Source: Alnus glutinosa
Taxonomy: Eukaryota; Streptophyta; Magnoliopsida; Fagales; Betulaceae
Assembly: GCF_958979055.1 (NCBI RefSeq)
Contig: NC_084891.1
Location: forward strand, 27,749,001-27,813,000
DNA length: 64,000 nucleotides
Reading direction: 5' to 3'
Position numbers and translations under genes: made by a program
In this document: in pieces, positions 45,736 through 57,379 of the stretch
Layout of the letters: every line of letters starts with the position of its first letter
How positions within the stretch are numbered: position 1 is the stretch's first letter
Notes under the pieces: model-generated
What the model was told of the DNA's origin: nothing
What the model saw: the letters and a program-made list of their open reading frames with translations, nothing else
Database searches by the model: none

Positions 45736-48700
45736 CTCCTATGATTAATCCAGCTTCTAAAGAAGTGACATGTATCCGTTAGCATTTAAGGAGCACATAT
45801 TTTTTTAATAGTATATACTTCTCATATGCTTTAAAAGACACATGTTACTTTTTAGAGGTGAGGTTGTAAGAACTCCTACAATCTAGTTCATAGGAATTTT
45901 CTGTCCTTACAAGCTTAATTTGTTTTTGCATAAATGGTGATTCAAGCCTCCGAAAAAAAAAAATGGACATACGATAAATATATTAAAAGGCCACTTAAAT
46001 AGCCTCGGTACGTACAAAACAACTAATCAGGGGTCACAACCTCGTCAAGTGACAGACATCTAGACACGCATCTCCAAGTAGATAGACTCTCTTTCTCTCA
46101 TTCTCTTTATTTAGTTTTCTCTCAAGTATCTTTCTGACCTAAACATCGAACGCTCCTCCGATTCTTTAGAACCGACAATTTTTTTATGATAATTCTCTCT
46201 AATTTGTAGGAACCTATTGCCGGTCCGGTCTGGCCAAAAATAAAAAAATGGTTCAACACTAAAATGAAAAACTATTCTATTGGATGGGAGTAAAGAAAGA
46301 TATGAGGAACATGTTATACGTACAAGAAAGCGAAGACAGAGTGGTTGACATCTACTGTAGTTTTAGAATCGCCAACTAGTTGACAAACAATAAATTTCGA
46401 TGCACATGCCTTGAAATGACAAAGGGACTTTTCTTTTTCTAGTTTAACATGATGATATTGCTAGAGTAACGTGACAATGCACACTTCTTGGAAATATGTT
46501 GTCATTTGACTTGTTAGTAATAAGGTAAGGCAAACGATAATGGTCATGAGAATAGTAGTTGAACTGACAAAAAAACCAGATCCACCGTACCCCATAATTG
46601 AATTCATTTTCGTTTTCCCCATGATTGGTTTCGTGTGTGTTGTTGATGATATGTATTGGGGTCAAAGCTTGAATGAATGTCCAATCTTAATTCTAGCAGT
46701 ACATTCAATGTTATGTGTGTAATGTTTGATATGTGGTGGGTTTGTTAAGAAGTATTATATATTAGGTTATTCAGTTCAGTATTAATGTTTTATGCTTTAT
46801 TAGTTGTTCGGTTTATTATTGTTGTATGCGTAGAAGTATGTTTCATGTTTATCTTTTTATGTAATTATTTGGGTATGATTAATTTTATCTCTTTTATCTT
46901 TTTTATGAGTCTTGTTGACAGTAAGTTATGTTATTGAGTTATGAGTCAAATGAAAGTTTGATTTCATGTGGGACTCCATTTTCTATTGTATTTCAATATT
47001 TTAAATACCTCTTTGTTATTGAATAAAAGCAATCAATCAAGAAAATTATTAAACATTGTATTTGTGAGTTATGAACACCTCTAATTGCTTATGGGAGGTT
47101 TAGGATTCATCGAAAATCCCACCATATCTATCGCTCTTATTAAGTTTTCATCCTACATTCGTTACATACGTAACAGTCAAGCCTAATTTTAAGGTAAAAT
47201 TTCAATGCTAGGGGTCATGCCTCTGAAACTACTCCTTTTGTTCATGAATAATCACTTACTATAGGATTTAACAAAATGCCAAAGTAACGATCGGAAGTGC
47301 TTGCAATGAGAGAAGAGATAATTACCGAAAGAAATTGGTGGAGCGGGCAAGCGAGAATGGCTCCAATGCATAATTGAGTATGAATAAAAGGAAATTAATA
47401 ACCTTAGAGAGAGTGAAATAAGATACAATAGGAGGAGACAAATGTCTCATTTTATTTAATGTATGTCGTTCTTTATAATAAATTTTGCTGTAACCGTTTG
47501 TCACACGTACGTATTATGCCTTCATTGAAAGTTTTCCTATTGTGAATATTTCCTATACTTTACAACACCTATCATGCATATTGCCTCATGCTGGAAATTC
47601 TGTGATTAATTGGTTGATGGAGAGGATATATATTAGGTCCACTGGCCAAACATCAGTTGACGGGGGAAGGGTTATTACTTAATTATAAGCTTCCCTAAAA
47701 TGGTTAGCTATTATATATATGTTGAAGCAACAGGCAAGGAATAGTTTAATGATTTGGTTTGAATGAAAATAATGTAATAATTGTAATCGTACTTGCATGA
47801 ATAATATATATATCATCCTTTCTTAATTCATTTTGGGGGGAATTATTTATTGCTGGTGAAGTGAAGGTTCCATAATGAATCAGAATCACCAGATATAAAG
47901 CGACCTGGTCTCGAGTCGGGGATGACAAGGGGGGCACCATATGTTTTCTCTATTTTTTTCTTAAGCGAATGGTTGGCCAAATCCATATCTGACATCTCTG
48001 TTCTAACTACTCTGAAAAAAGATTCTCTTCTTCTTTTTAGTTTACTCGTTAATTGACATGTGGGGGCACGCATGCCGAGGGAGACAGCCCACCAGACTAG
48101 CTAAAATTATAATAAATTTCAGCTAGATTTTATTATATATAGTTCCTTTACAAAATTGTAATTTACAATACTATTATCACGTTAACTATTAAATAATTAA
48201 GTTTGATTGTAACTGAAGTCATAAGGTTCTTACCGTTAACGTGGCAATATCAAGTAAACTACCACGTGCATTAATTTGTAAGAAAGTTATAATAAAAATG
48301 TGAACACCCGTGTGGGGGTTTATTGGGCCAATAAGCTCATATAACTGACATACCAATCTACTGATCTGAGCTTATCAAACCATTAGTACACAAGATTAAT
48401 CCTTCACCACTTCCATGCCACTTGGCCACATTCATGCTATCTGGGTAACTTTCATAACCACCTCATATACCTTGAATCTCAATCATCAAGCTCGATGGGG
48501 AGCGAAAGAACATGGGATAAACCATTCAAAAGACCATCAGCAGAGGAACGTAATGCCACATGTCACTCTCACATCTTTTAAAACGTATGTAGCGTGATCT
48601 TTCATAACATTTGGTATATTAAGATTAGTTTTTTGGTTAAAAGGACAATGTCACATAGACTTTAAGGAGATCCGAGGAGGTTGTGAAGATAGTGTATAAT

Positions 48701-49289
48701 ACTGTTGTATTTTTATTTCAAGCCAATTTTTTAAATACATAATAACTTAAAAACATCGGAATCATCCCCACCTATCGACCCCGGCAAGCTTTCGTGCTTA
48801 CTTCCCTCCTCTTTTGTCGTGCTTCCAATTGATATTTCAGCACGTGAAAACTGTTGTAACAACCCCAAGCATCTTAATTTCTTTAACAAGTAGCAACTCA
48901 TAGAGCTTAGATTTTCCGATCCTACGACTGAACTGTCGTTAGGCCTTAGATAATTCGCTTTACTTGGCTGGCCGGTGCCAAATAGTCAGATAGAATACGC
49001 AGAGCATAACAATGGGGGAAAAAGACGGATTATATCAGGCCAAAGTTGCCCACCGAGATGGATAGCGGGGAACAGTGGGAGACCCAAGTTGGCATCGGAG
49101 TTCATATTCTTTCTCCTTGTTTTATATGATGTCTCTTTGGCTCTTTCACTTTTCATTTTGCTTCATTTTGGAATCTGGACCCCATCACACGTGATTTTGA
49201 TACAAAAATAACCAAATGCCCAGTACTCTCAGAAAATTCCATGTAGTCATGGGAATTGGCCCCGGCCATAACCGGCCAGTATTTTTCCA

Positions 49290-49430
49290 ATTAAATATTA
49301 AATGAATATTTTTTTTTTATAAGATTAAACTTTTAAATAAGTGATAATTTAACATGAAAAATCACAAATTTAAAATTTATTTAATTCACTTCTTATTTTA
49401 ATTAAATATTTCATATAATAACTTTACTTT
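49290..49430 (+). mobile_element. TRIM-family fragment
   Basis: The blocks AAGATTAAACTTTTAAATAAG, GTGATAATTTAACATG and TTTTAATTAAATATTTCATA recall the terminal repeat and internal part of the TRIM-like elements at 32192 and 45461. It is incomplete and the limits are approximate. Confidence 0.3.
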
Positions 49431-49796
49431 TCAAGAAGCACTAGGGCTTGGGTGACTACAAATATATATTCAGAATTTATCCGTGAGTTAGTCCATAAAT
49501 AAAACACACCAAGCTTCTCGACGTGACTGCATCCATAACAAACACAAAATTAATATAGGAAATTACTGAAGATTTTTTTTTCGTGTTCTTTGTGAAAAGT
49601 AAAACTTACTAGATTTGATAAATTAAGAATGAAAAAACCTTACAATTATATCTATTATAATATAAACAAAATAAACAATTATATTTATCTAAACACAGTA
49701 GGTTTGTAAAAGTTTGAATACTTTAACTTCTGGTTAATGTAAAGTGAAAACATTATTTTGAATTATAAGTTGTTGTTTGGTCGCGAACAAAAGGCA

Positions 49797-50038
49797 AATA
49801 TATATATATATATCAATTACTATGCAAGATAACAACGACTTTGTATTTAGTCGTTGTCATAGGGTTAGCCATACTAAACGTTATAGTTTGAATTAAAATA
49901 ATCCCCTCAAAAAACATACAACATATATATATATATCTTACTATGCAAGATAACAACTTTGTATTTAGTCGTTGTCATAGGGTTAGCCATATTAAACGTC
50001 ATAGTTTGAATTAAAATAATCCCCTCAAAAAGCATACA
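49797..50038. repeat. Tandem duplication, period 121 bp
   Basis: Copies at about 49797-49919 and 49920-50038 share TATGCAAGATAACAAC, TTAGTCGTTGTCATAGGG, TTAGCCATA and AATAATCCCCTCAAAAA. Copy one holds a hairpin with a perfect 9-bp stem, ACAACGACT / AGTCGTTGT (49832-49857). Copy two lacks four bases of that stem. The TA-rich start may have promoted slippage or unequal exchange. Confidence 0.85.
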
Positions 50039-50039
50039 G

Positions 50040-50071
<32 letters not shown>

Positions 50072-51123
50072 GATCTTGGGGGTGAAATCTTTGTTTTAGA
50101 AAAATCTAATAATATTTTTAGGGTTTTTGGGGATTTTTTTTTTTTTGAGGGGGGTTTTGGGGATTTGAGGCCTTTTCATAATTTTAGAAAAATATAATAA
50201 AGAGGAAAGCCAAAAGGATTTTCATATTTTTGCCTGGAGGCGCTTGTTAATGCTTTTTAGAATCTATTTTTTATTATAAAAAAATATTCTGACTTGATTT
50301 AAAAAATAATAATAAAAATAAAAATAATTTTTAATTTTTAATATTTTGTATTTTGAGTTGATTATTAATATTTTAATTTTTTAAAATATTTTTAAGAAAG
50401 GCATAAAGGGAATAACGCAAGTACTTCGGCTTTACTCAGTTTTACTAGAGAGCTGATACATGGGGATGGAAAAAACTATCTCCCATCACTCATTTTTTTC
50501 ATTTTTAAATGAAAAAAAATTAAAATTTGTCTTTTGATGGTACATCAAAGGATAAATTTTTATTTTTTTTAATTTAAAAAATCAAAAGAGAATAATGAGA
50601 AACGATATTTTGTTCCCCACAAATCATTTTCCGTTTAACAGCCGTCTTAAACTGCTGTAGTTACTAAACTGGTGAAACGGTTAAGCCCCTAGCATTGACA
50701 TCTGTAACCCACCAGAAACAATTTACCAAAAAAAAAAGAAGAGAGAAATAGGGTGGGGGGAAATCACTATGAGGTTTATGCCGTCCAAACACACTCATCA
50801 TATCCCTATCACTGTGATATTAAGTAGTGGGCCAAGCACCCAGATGGCCCTGGACCTCACGATGAACTTCCTTTCAATCCACCAGTCAACAGAAAGGTCA
50901 ACCATCACCGAAGATGCACTTCGAAGCATATGAAAAGCACAGAAGTTAATCCAAAAGCAGAGAGGCATAAATGGGACAATAAACCCGGGCAGACCCACCA
51001 CTCCACCCGCTTTGCCTCCTTATTACCTGTCTCGGATCCCTCTCCATTACACAAAACGCTCACCTTTCGAGAGCACCTCTCTTGCTTTACTTACTTCTCT
51101 TCTATTTTCTCGGTTTCCTCTTT

Positions 51124-53164
51124 ATGGCTCTGTTAACTTTCTTTCCAGAGCCGTCCGATCAGCCCAAAAAACAACAATCCAATCGCAAGCGAAAGCCTCA
51201 GAACAAACCACCGTCTTCATGGGACCAAGTCAAGAACCTCCTCACCTGCAAGCAGATCGAAGGGTCACAAGTGCACGACCCGTCAAAAAACGCCGCCGTA
51301 AAGCTAGGGTCTTCTTGCAGCTCTATATGTAGCTTCAGGGACGTGGTTCATGGTAACACGAGGGTTGTTCACAGAGCTGACAACTCACCTGAGAGTAGTT
51401 CGGTGGGTCAGGAAACCGGGGTTCTGAGCCGGAAACCGGTCAGCAGGTCCTCTACTCGGTCTCTCTCAGGGTCAGTAAGATCCGGCGTTGGAGCATCATG
51501 CACGCCTTCTTCGAAAGCAATGCAATTCCGCAAGCTTTCTGGGTGTTATGAGTGTCGTATGATCGTTGACCCCAGCAGGTATTAATTGTTTGAGATTTTT
51601 TCTATTCTATTAAAATGGTGGAGAACTAAATTATCGCTAATAAATCAGGTACCCAACTCCAAGGACCACCATTTGTGCTTGCTCTCAGTGCGGAGAGGTC
51701 TTTCCGAAGATTGAAACCTTGGAGCTTCACCAAGCAGTTCGTCATGCAGGTAATATTATCTAATTTCTTTTACATATAATTTCTTGTTCGATGGATTTCA
51801 GCATTACCTTTGCACTATTGCATGCATATATATATATGCAATTTAATGCTAAATTCACCTACTCATGCTCCCGTGGGAGAAAGAGTACGGACTATAAATT
51901 TAGGTTGGACTTGTTATTACTAAACGAGTACAACATGCTATGAGACTATGAGTAGTACAATTTTTACTATACAATCGTTTCATCGATTATGAAAAAGAAA
52001 TCACTAATTTTGTCAATTAATTTTGTTAATTTACCAGACAGAAAGTGATTTGTTTCTCTTTTCTGTTTTTTCACTGATGGGTAAAAACTGAAAAGTCTCA
52101 GCTTTGAAATTCGAAACCAAAGAGCTCAGCTTGAAAAAAGCGAAGCATTAATTAACAGTTTAACACGAATCATTAATTTGTACTACAACGTCGTCGTATT
52201 TTGTTGATTTCATATTTATTCACTGCAACTTTTGCATAAAGCGAAAAAGATCACTTCCCTAATTGTCGGTGAATCATGCATGACCAACACTGCCCACTTC
52301 TTCTTCTCTGGGTCATTGTTATGCCACTTCAAGGTTGTAGGGACCATCTCGTTCACCATAAAAGCTGTGCCTGTACAACGAAATTGAATGACCTGTTTCC
52401 GTGAGCTGGCGCAACGTCATTGGTGGACACTCACCCCTGCAGTAACATTAACCTTAGAAATTCGAATTGCAAAGTGAGATTCTTCTATTGTCTCTGTCGG
52501 CTTGAGAGTCCTAAAATTAGAAATCTTTGGTACAGTGTCTGAGCTGGGACCTGATGATTCGGGTCGAAATATCGTGGAGATCATCTTCAAGTCAAGCTGG
52601 CTCAAGAAGGACAACCCCATCTGCAAGATCGAACGAATACTGAAGGTCCACAACACCCAACGCACTATCCAACGGTTCGAGGACTGCCGAGACGCGGTCA
52701 AGACCCGTGCACTTAACAGCACCAGAAAAAACCCCCGATGCGCAGCGGACGGTAACGAACTCCTGCGGTTCCACTGCACTAACCTGACGTGCGCGCTCGG
52801 CGCGCGTGGCGCGACCAGCCTGTGCGGGTCCGTACCGGCATGCGGAGTCTGCACCAGTATCAGGCACGGATTCCAAGGCAAGGGCGGTGATTGCAAGGGA
52901 GTGCGGACCACTGCCAGCAGCGGTAGGGCCCACGACTCACTGCGCTGCACAGACGGTCGCAGGGCCATGCTGGTGTGCCGTGTGATTGCTGGGAGGGTGA
53001 GGCACGATGCGCCTACGGAGGAGGATAGCGTGTCGGCTGGCTCCTACGACTCCGTAGCCGGCTGCGCCGGGATCTACTCGAATCTAGAGGAGCTGATCGT
53101 TTTTAATCCGAGGGCTATCCTTCCCTGTTTCGTGGTGATTTACAAAGCTCTAGAGTCTTGTTGA
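51124..53164 (+). CDS. C2H2 zinc-finger protein with PARP-like C-terminal region
   Basis: Three exons, 51124-51578, 51649-51749 and 52536-53164, join in frame to 394 residues. The start at 51124 (MALLTFFPEP) is chosen over an upstream in-frame ATG at 51082 because MALLTF and SSWDQVKNLLTCKQIEGS are the family's N terminus. One C2H2 finger lies at residues 163-184 (CX2CX12HX4H, CSQCGEVFPKIETLELHQAVRH). Residues 195-390 resemble a PARP/ADP-ribosyltransferase fold: RFHCT around H265, RRAMLVCRVIAGRV, GSYDSVAG and LEELIVFNPRAILPCFVVIY with E371. The position expected to hold the catalytic tyrosine seems to be R309. The match is to the plant family of At1g75710, function unknown. Exon 3 is much GC-richer than its surroundings. 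The upstream region around 50.9 kb shows no clear promoter motif. Confidence 0.92.
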
Positions 53165-53683
53165 TTAAGCGGTTGGGATCGGCCCAAAACCTTTGTGCTA
53201 TCAGAATCACGTGGCTCATCCAACGGTCAGCCAAGCTTGCTGACCTTATGTTTGTGTTTGTGTATATAAATTCATTTTTTTTTATTCCTCGTCATGTAAG
53301 AGATTTTTTTGGCTTAATGGTCTAAGCTCAACTGCTCCGCTACATGCGTGTTTATTAATTTTGCTGTGTCTGAATCACAAACCTAAACTCTTTTATTTTG
53401 CTGATGGCCGGCCTGTCACCTGCCATTTAATCTGGTTTTTGTTTTTAATCGTTCATTGAATGCATGAGTCTGAAAATTGGAAGCCATGTCAAAAGTAATT
53501 GGAGCGGAATTTCTTATAGCATAAGAGTAGATTTGTCTAAATAAAATTTTATCTTCATATTATAAAGAATCGGCTCTTTTCCACTTAATTTCAAATGGAG
53601 AACATTTAATAGACAACTCAAAACTTTACATCCAACTTACAAAAAAAAAAAAAAACTTTACATCCAAAGTTTGTAATTCTTTA

Positions 53684-54160
53684 ATGATAGGTTTTTTTTT
53701 TCTTTTTTTTTTTTTAAGTATCTCTACCTCGTCAACCACTTTTTGGTGGTTTGCAGATGCTTACGTCTCTTTCGTTAGAAAAATTTGGGTAAGATTAAAG
53801 AGTCTCATAAATGTCATGTTCATATCGGTTGGGCTAGGGTTGAATGGTTTTTTGAGTGTCAAGCCTCTACTTGCGTCCCCTCTTTTAAGGTTTCGGACAA
53901 AGTTGAAAGGTCTTACGAAGATCATGCAACTGTTAGTTTATGGTCACTTTGAAATTATTTATGGACCTATTTCCTATTTCGGGTTTTTAGTTTCGACATT
54001 ATTTCTTTTGTTTGGATATGTTGTTAAGAATCCCATTCCTCTTGTATTTTTGTTTCACTGTAACCCTCTCTTTTTAATATTATATATTGTACTTAAAAAA
54101 GAAAGAAAAAACTCTTTGATTTTTATCACAGTCATATTTAGCTTTTATTACGTAGACTAG
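53684..54160 (+). other. Unrecognised open frame, 158 codons, hydrophobic
   Basis: An open frame in T-rich sequence translates to a hydrophobic protein with few charged residues (for example FGFLVSTLFLLFGYVV). T-rich DNA gives such translations by chance. The DNA ends in a sequence like a retroposon 3' end (CACTGTAACCC, then ATATTGTACTTAAAAAAG), so a decayed LINE fragment is possible. I do not claim a protein-coding gene. Confidence 0.2.
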
Positions 54161-56164
54161 CAAGTAAAGTCGTGATGGATCATAAAAAAGTAAGTATATT
54201 AAAGAGGGCCACGTGAAGGAGTTTGTTTGACTTTGACCAGACAGATCGAAGGCAATCATGTAGATTGGGGCCTACGTGCGAAGGAGTACAGTGAGGGATG
54301 ATAGTTGCGCACACATGCTGCCTGCTGGAGCATATGCGCATTCATTGTTTCTAGTTTTTGGAGCACGGGAAAATGATTATTATATTTACATACGGATCGC
54401 GGAATCATCTATTAACAAATAGGAGCTTCCTTAGTTACATGTTTCTTAATGAATTTGCCACTGAGATTACCCAAAATCTTGCACATAAAACTATATACAT
54501 AGAAGTGGGATCTCATAAGAAGCTTCGTGCTTGCCCAACTGATCTTTCTTCTATTTTCGAGGTACCTTTGCAATTTGCATGTTATTCAGAACCATCTTTG
54601 GTTTATACTTAATTAATCTTGGTGTTCGTTTAAATATGTTATTTCAAAACGTGCAATTTGAAAAATGTGATTTTGCTTTAAAAATTACAATTTAGTATTT
54701 AAAATTATGCATTTTTAAAAATATACTCATTGTTTACGATTTTAAAACACAGATTTTTCGACGTATTTCAACTTTTTTTTAAGAATACGCATAACCTTTC
54801 GTAAATAGCTATAGGAAGCAATGCAAGGTTTGGAACTTATACGTGTTTTGTATGTGGTATATATATAGTTGATGATATTCCACTACAGATTGGATAAAAT
54901 AGTTGGTGATGTTCCAAACAATAATTAAAATAGAGGGGAAAGTGAAGATCGATAAGAATTATTCTTGGCTTGATGAAGAGGTAAGGTAAGCTGCTGTATA
55001 TATGCATTAATTCTTCTCTTTCTCCTACAACGTCCTCTTTTTGACCCAAAGGCATGCTATTCTCTTTGGCTCTGCTCAAAATTTTCGGCACACTTTCTTT
55101 TTCTATAAAGGAAAGCCACGAGTTTCATCATCGACGGGTATTTTCCTTTTTCTTTGAAGATTACCAAAAAGAAAAAGAAAAAAATCAATTACAAAAATAC
55201 TCTTAAAAATATAAAGACAATTAGAAAAACGGAAGAGAGTGTACAACCAAATAAAGACAATTTCTCTTCACATTTATATCACATCAGAACATATTTTCAG
55301 ACCAAAAAAACAAAAAACACCTATCAAAACACATTTGGTAAGCTTTGGGCTTTAGCCTGTCCTACTAATCTCTAATCCACAAGGCTCATTTGGGCTGATG
55401 TTTTAATAATGAATGAGATATATATGAATTGTCTGTTAGTTACGAGGTTGTTGGGCTCTGTCTACCGTCCCTTCAAAGGGACATTTAAATTCTGGACCCA
55501 CATTTCTATTTCATTACCTCGGCCCAGAGTTGGAACCAGGGCCCCCTAGGCCGTACCCCGTTTTGACCAAAAAACTGAACTGCTTATGATTCATGTTTGA
55601 CTCCCATAATAAATTCTGGTTCCATTCCAGCCTCCACCTATCAGTGCTATATCCCATAAAAAATGTCAGTTCCTTTGTTGTATAGTAGATGATTATAGGT
55701 ACAGACAAAATAGGTTTACCATTGTCCATTAATATTGAAGCAGCTAGCCGTCCCTTTTTTTCTTTTTCTTTCTTTTTTTTTTTAAAAAAAAAAAAATACA
55801 ACAGAGAAAAGGCCAGAAAAGACCTAAGGCACAAAAAAGAAGAAATGGATTCCCTTCCAAAACAGGGAGGAAAGGATTAGTCAAAAATAACCTTTTGACT
55901 AGCCCAATGAAAATGCTCAAACGCAACAAACAAAAGTATATATGTGCTCCTGGATTCACATAGTTAGAATTTGGGCTTGGCTTCTCTTCACCAGGTTGTA
56001 TAGCCCATAAGCCCACAACCTCTCAAATTCCAGCTCATTATTTGTGAGGCTTGGTCATGAATGGTCAATATGGACATCATTGCATCTAACAAAAGTTGTG
56101 CCATAAACCAAATGATGGAAAGAAGAATCACATCATAGGTACAATAAACTATTAAATTCACTCT

Positions 56165-56960
56165 TTATTTTATTATTATTTTTTTTAACATACATGAAAA
56201 TAAATTACATCAAAAAAGAAAATTACAACAACGAGGATTGAGCAGTCCAAAGTAAAAACTAAAAATGTAAATACGCAATGACAATGCTTCTGAAGATGCA
56301 TGTCAAATGATACTTGGCACGGATGCCCTGGGCCACTAGTGAAGGTGATTTATGGTGTGTGAAGAGTCCTGATGACCCAAATATCGAAACATGGATAAAC
56401 ATGGAGAAGTTGCAGAAACACAAGAGAAATTAAAACAAATACAGTAACATAAACATTAACACAGATCTGGTGGATGGGAGTGACTGGGAGCTGCAAGAGG
56501 CTCTCTCCAGTGGGTGTCGTAGGGAATCGTCAAAAACTGGGGTGCGTGGGCAGCAGATGAAGACGCGGTGATTGTCGGAGGAAGCAGAAGACGCCGGCAA
56601 ACCCACTAGATCTATATCCAAATAAATCGACCAACGACCAAGCCAAAAATTATAGAAAACCCGGTAGATGAAGGAGATGGCGACCGATAATAGATGTGTT
56701 GTGTTGGAGAAAAGCAAGAAAAATACCTTAGTTGAGGTGGATAAAGTTAAAGCAAGCTCTAGCATGATAAAAGCCTAAGAAGAGGCGTTAGCACCGGAAG
56801 GAAGAGGGAAAAATGAAGAGGAAAAGGGAGAGGAGGAGGAGGGAAGCACCCTCCTCCCGTGTTATGTGGGTAGAAACTGTTTTTAGGAAAAGTTAGAGAG
56901 AAGACAGAGCGTCTCTCTACAACAAGATGAGACAATTCACTTAACTTTCAAAAAATCTAT
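56165..56960 (-). mobile_element. Probable minus-strand poly(A) retroposon
   Basis: On the minus strand the stretch starts with TTGTAGAGAGACGCTCTGTC near 56940, passes through a purine/pyrimidine-biased leader and ends in a 3'UTR-like sequence with an A-rich tail (T-rich on the plus strand, 56163-56188). It lacks reverse transcriptase. It may be a non-autonomous or internally deleted LINE. A short AATTCACT at both edges is too weak to serve as a target duplication. Confidence 0.35.
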
Positions 56961-57360
56961 TAATCTTATTAAGGATCATTGAGTGGAATGATAATCAGTA
57001 CTTTAGGCTCTTTTATTTTTTAATTTTTTTTTTCTCTTGTTTAAATAATAAGATTTGAACTCAAAGTATTCCTCAAATTGACACTATCTTAGCTCACTGC
57101 ATTTAAATTTCAGAAAATGCACGTGTACTATAGCGTGGACATAAATTTCTTTTAAATTATCGTGTATGTTAATGAGAAGTACATAATTTTTTAATTAACA
57201 TGTGAGAAACATATAATTTTTTAAAATTATGTATCTAATATGCTAAAAGAAATGACAATTTTATAGACCAAATTAAATAAAATTCTTTTAACCCAATTTT
57301 TTTAAAAAATAATTTTATTCCCACCACTTTTACTACAATCTTTTTACGAACTCACGAAAC

Positions 57361-57379
57361 AATTACATAAATTGTTACA
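57361..57379. repeat. Left target-site duplication of the retroposon
   Basis: AATTACATAAATTGTTACA is repeated without mismatch at 58423-58441, directly after the poly(A) tail of the 57380-58422 insertion. Confidence 0.93.

Larger units (their letters stand above)
44903..51080. other. 6-kb intergenic spacer
   Basis: No host coding exon is recognised. Parts listed separately are TRIM-like elements at 45461 and 49290 and a tandem duplication at 49797. A T-rich stretch at about 46730-47200 resembles an old solo LTR (TTTTAAATACC core with GAATAAAAG), but its ends are unclear. A palindromic AT-rich stretch at 48130-48310 shares blocks (ATTAAATAATTAA, GATTGTAACTGA) with 59620-59800. Confidence 0.4.
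53165..57360. other. 4-kb intergenic spacer
   Basis: The spacer contains the 3'UTR of the zinc-finger gene, a 158-codon open frame at 53684-54160 that I do not recognise, a hAT-like MITE remnant at about 54620-54780, and a probable minus-strand retroposon at 56165-56960. No conserved host gene is recognised. Confidence 0.4.

Noticed and set aside
52417-52968. 183-codon minus-strand open frame at the zinc-finger gene
   Set aside because: It is the antisense of the GC-rich third exon, which lowers stop frequency on both strands. The plus-strand frame joins by splice sites to the C2H2 exon.
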